Positions 63,118 to 64,000 of a stretch of DNA of 64,000 bases are shown here, in pieces. The stretch spans positions 6,503,695 through 6,567,694 of the forward strand of contig OY755190.1 of the NCBI GenBank assembly GCA_963576735.1, given 5' to 3'. Below the pieces are notes generated by a model. The model worked only from the letters and a program-made list of their open reading frames with translations. It did no database searches and was not told the DNA's origin. Made by a program: the position numbers and the translations under genes. The DNA is from Bedellia somnulentella. Lineage: Eukaryota > Arthropoda > Insecta > Lepidoptera > Bedelliidae. Positions within the stretch are counted from its first letter, which is position 1. The number at the start of each line of letters is the position of its first letter.

Positions 63118-63722
63118 TTGGTGATGTGAGAGAGATTGCAATTATCGGCCAATAGATGGCGCTACTGAATTAAAATTGAGATATTTACTATTATTTATTT
63201 ACAAACTATGCATTCTGAGTCTTAAACAGAATATTAATTTATGCGTAAGTAAAGTATAATATATCTTTGAGAATATTAGTTAAAAATAGTTAAATAAACA
63301 AAAGTTATAATTATATTCTCAAACCTACCAAATGAATACGAAAAATTCATACAATATGCTTTCAATTATCTTTATTCATACATATTCGCATAGTTGAATG
63401 TGAAAAAGAAGGATTAGTGCATCCTATTATTCTAACCTAACACAAAAGCAAAAAAAAATACGCAAAAAGACTTTGACCACCCGGGATTCGAACCTGGGTC
63501 TTTCGTACTTAGTGTATACCATACGGTATACCGCTACGCCACGAAGACATTTGTGTAAGTCTCAAATTTGTGATATCCTATATATCTAGTAGTCATACTA
63601 TTGACAAACAATTCAATTATTTTGATGAAAATGGATGAAACCCTTATTTTTTCCAAAAAGACTATTAATGAAGTCCGATAAAGTCGGTCGATGAAAAAAT
63701 TAATCGTGTAAATATGGGGAAC
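63118..63722. repeat. Segmental duplication, unit 2 (empty sites)
   Basis: TTGGTGATGTGAGAGAGATT to AATATGGGGAACC, directly following unit 1 in the same orientation. It keeps the pre-insertion state of both SINE sites. Confidence 0.88.
63470..63549 (-). pseudogene. tRNA-like segment
   Basis: The minus strand has GTGGCGTAGCGGTATACCG as a D-arm-like part and CCCAGGTTCGAATCCCGGG as a T arm with box B. The acceptor strands do not pair well and no anticodon arm folds cleanly, so it is a pseudo-tRNA or a SINE head. A decayed version lies in unit 1. Confidence 0.45.
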
Positions 63723-64000
63723 CATATAAAAGTTATGTTTTTTTATGCTCCTGTGGGAACCCTTGCGAAATCCGGGATAAATTATATCCTATATGTTGGC
63801 CAGGTGTATAACCTACATTCATGCCAAATTCGATCAAGATCGGTCCGGTAGAATTAATGTGATGAACGGACATACAGACAGACAGACAGACAGACATTTT
63901 TTTTCAAAAATAGTAAATTTGGCTTCAGTATCGAAAATAATACATATTCCACCGGTTTTTATTTTTTTTTCTTCAAAGTACAGTTTTGACCTCGTTACAG
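63723..64000. other. Repeat-like window end
   Basis: CCAAATTCGATCAAGATCGG and TCCGGTAGAATTAATGTGAT, followed by CATACAGACAGACAGACAGA (a GACA run near 63873-63895), have the style of non-autonomous lepidopteran repeats. No boundary is visible within the window. Confidence 0.4.

Overview
This window looks like part of a moth or butterfly (Lepidoptera) chromosome. It is AT-rich, intergenic and crowded with short interspersed elements whose tails are (TATG)n or (TTATG)n. It also holds Helitron ends of the CTAG|T type, mariner elements and foldback elements with inner edges reading GTCGGTGCC. No species can be named from sequence alone.

The only convincing host protein genes are three intact, intronless, secreted adenosine deaminases of the ADGF/ADA2 family: 27971-29494 (+), 42967-44484 (-) and 50394-51911 (+). 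The first and second are tail to tail, and the second and third head to head. All three keep the HxH, HAGE, GH and SSDDP zinc/catalytic motifs, an N-terminal signal peptide and a cysteine pair. They form a cluster of extracellular adenosine-deaminating enzymes; the first is the most divergent copy.

Repeat labels used below are working names. SINE-T: about 370 bp, tRNA-like head (box A TAGCTCAGTGGG, box B GGTTCAAATCC), ending CGGCGTGAACG(TTTATG)n. SINE-G: about 250 bp, starting GCCGTGTAGTGYCGGCTTAGAAT, ending GCCGTGAGTATATG(TATG)n, with no obvious tRNA head. LINE-Y: 3' fragments of a non-LTR retrotransposon whose protein ends SAYPNGN and whose 3' end resembles SINE-G. MITE-C: about 137 bp with inverted ends. 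Strand is given in the sense orientation of each element.

Layout. 1-5,000: SINE and LINE fragments and nested SINEs. 5,107-5,735: a LINE inserted in a SINE-G with a 10-bp target duplication. 6,879-7,375: minisatellite. 8,262-9,242: foldback element. 12-15 kb: MITE-C and nested SINEs. 15-16.2 kb: mariner with an intact transposase. 20.3-24.1 kb: a 3.8-kb block bounded by 118-bp inverted repeats, containing a dead mariner and a tandem array of tRNA-like genes. 24.3-33 kb: first deaminase gene, with SINEs stacked on both sides. 34.9-36.2 and 39.1-39.9 kb: two Helitrons. 41-42.9 kb: a SINE with a 5' inversion, nested SINEs, and a second copy of the tRNA-like element just behind deaminase 2. 45-50 kb: duplicated segment, LINE-Y. 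50.4-52 kb: deaminase 3. 54.6-55.1 kb: solo LTR in a SINE-G. 56.0-56.9 kb: 353-bp inverted repeat. 59-64 kb: complete SINE-G with target duplication, MITEs, a Helitron end, and a tandem segmental duplication whose second copy preserves the empty sites of two SINEs.

The repeats form a readable insertion record, with target duplications seen directly at many sites. The tRNA-like array with foldback ends and the inverted-repeat-bounded block around it are the least explained structures here.
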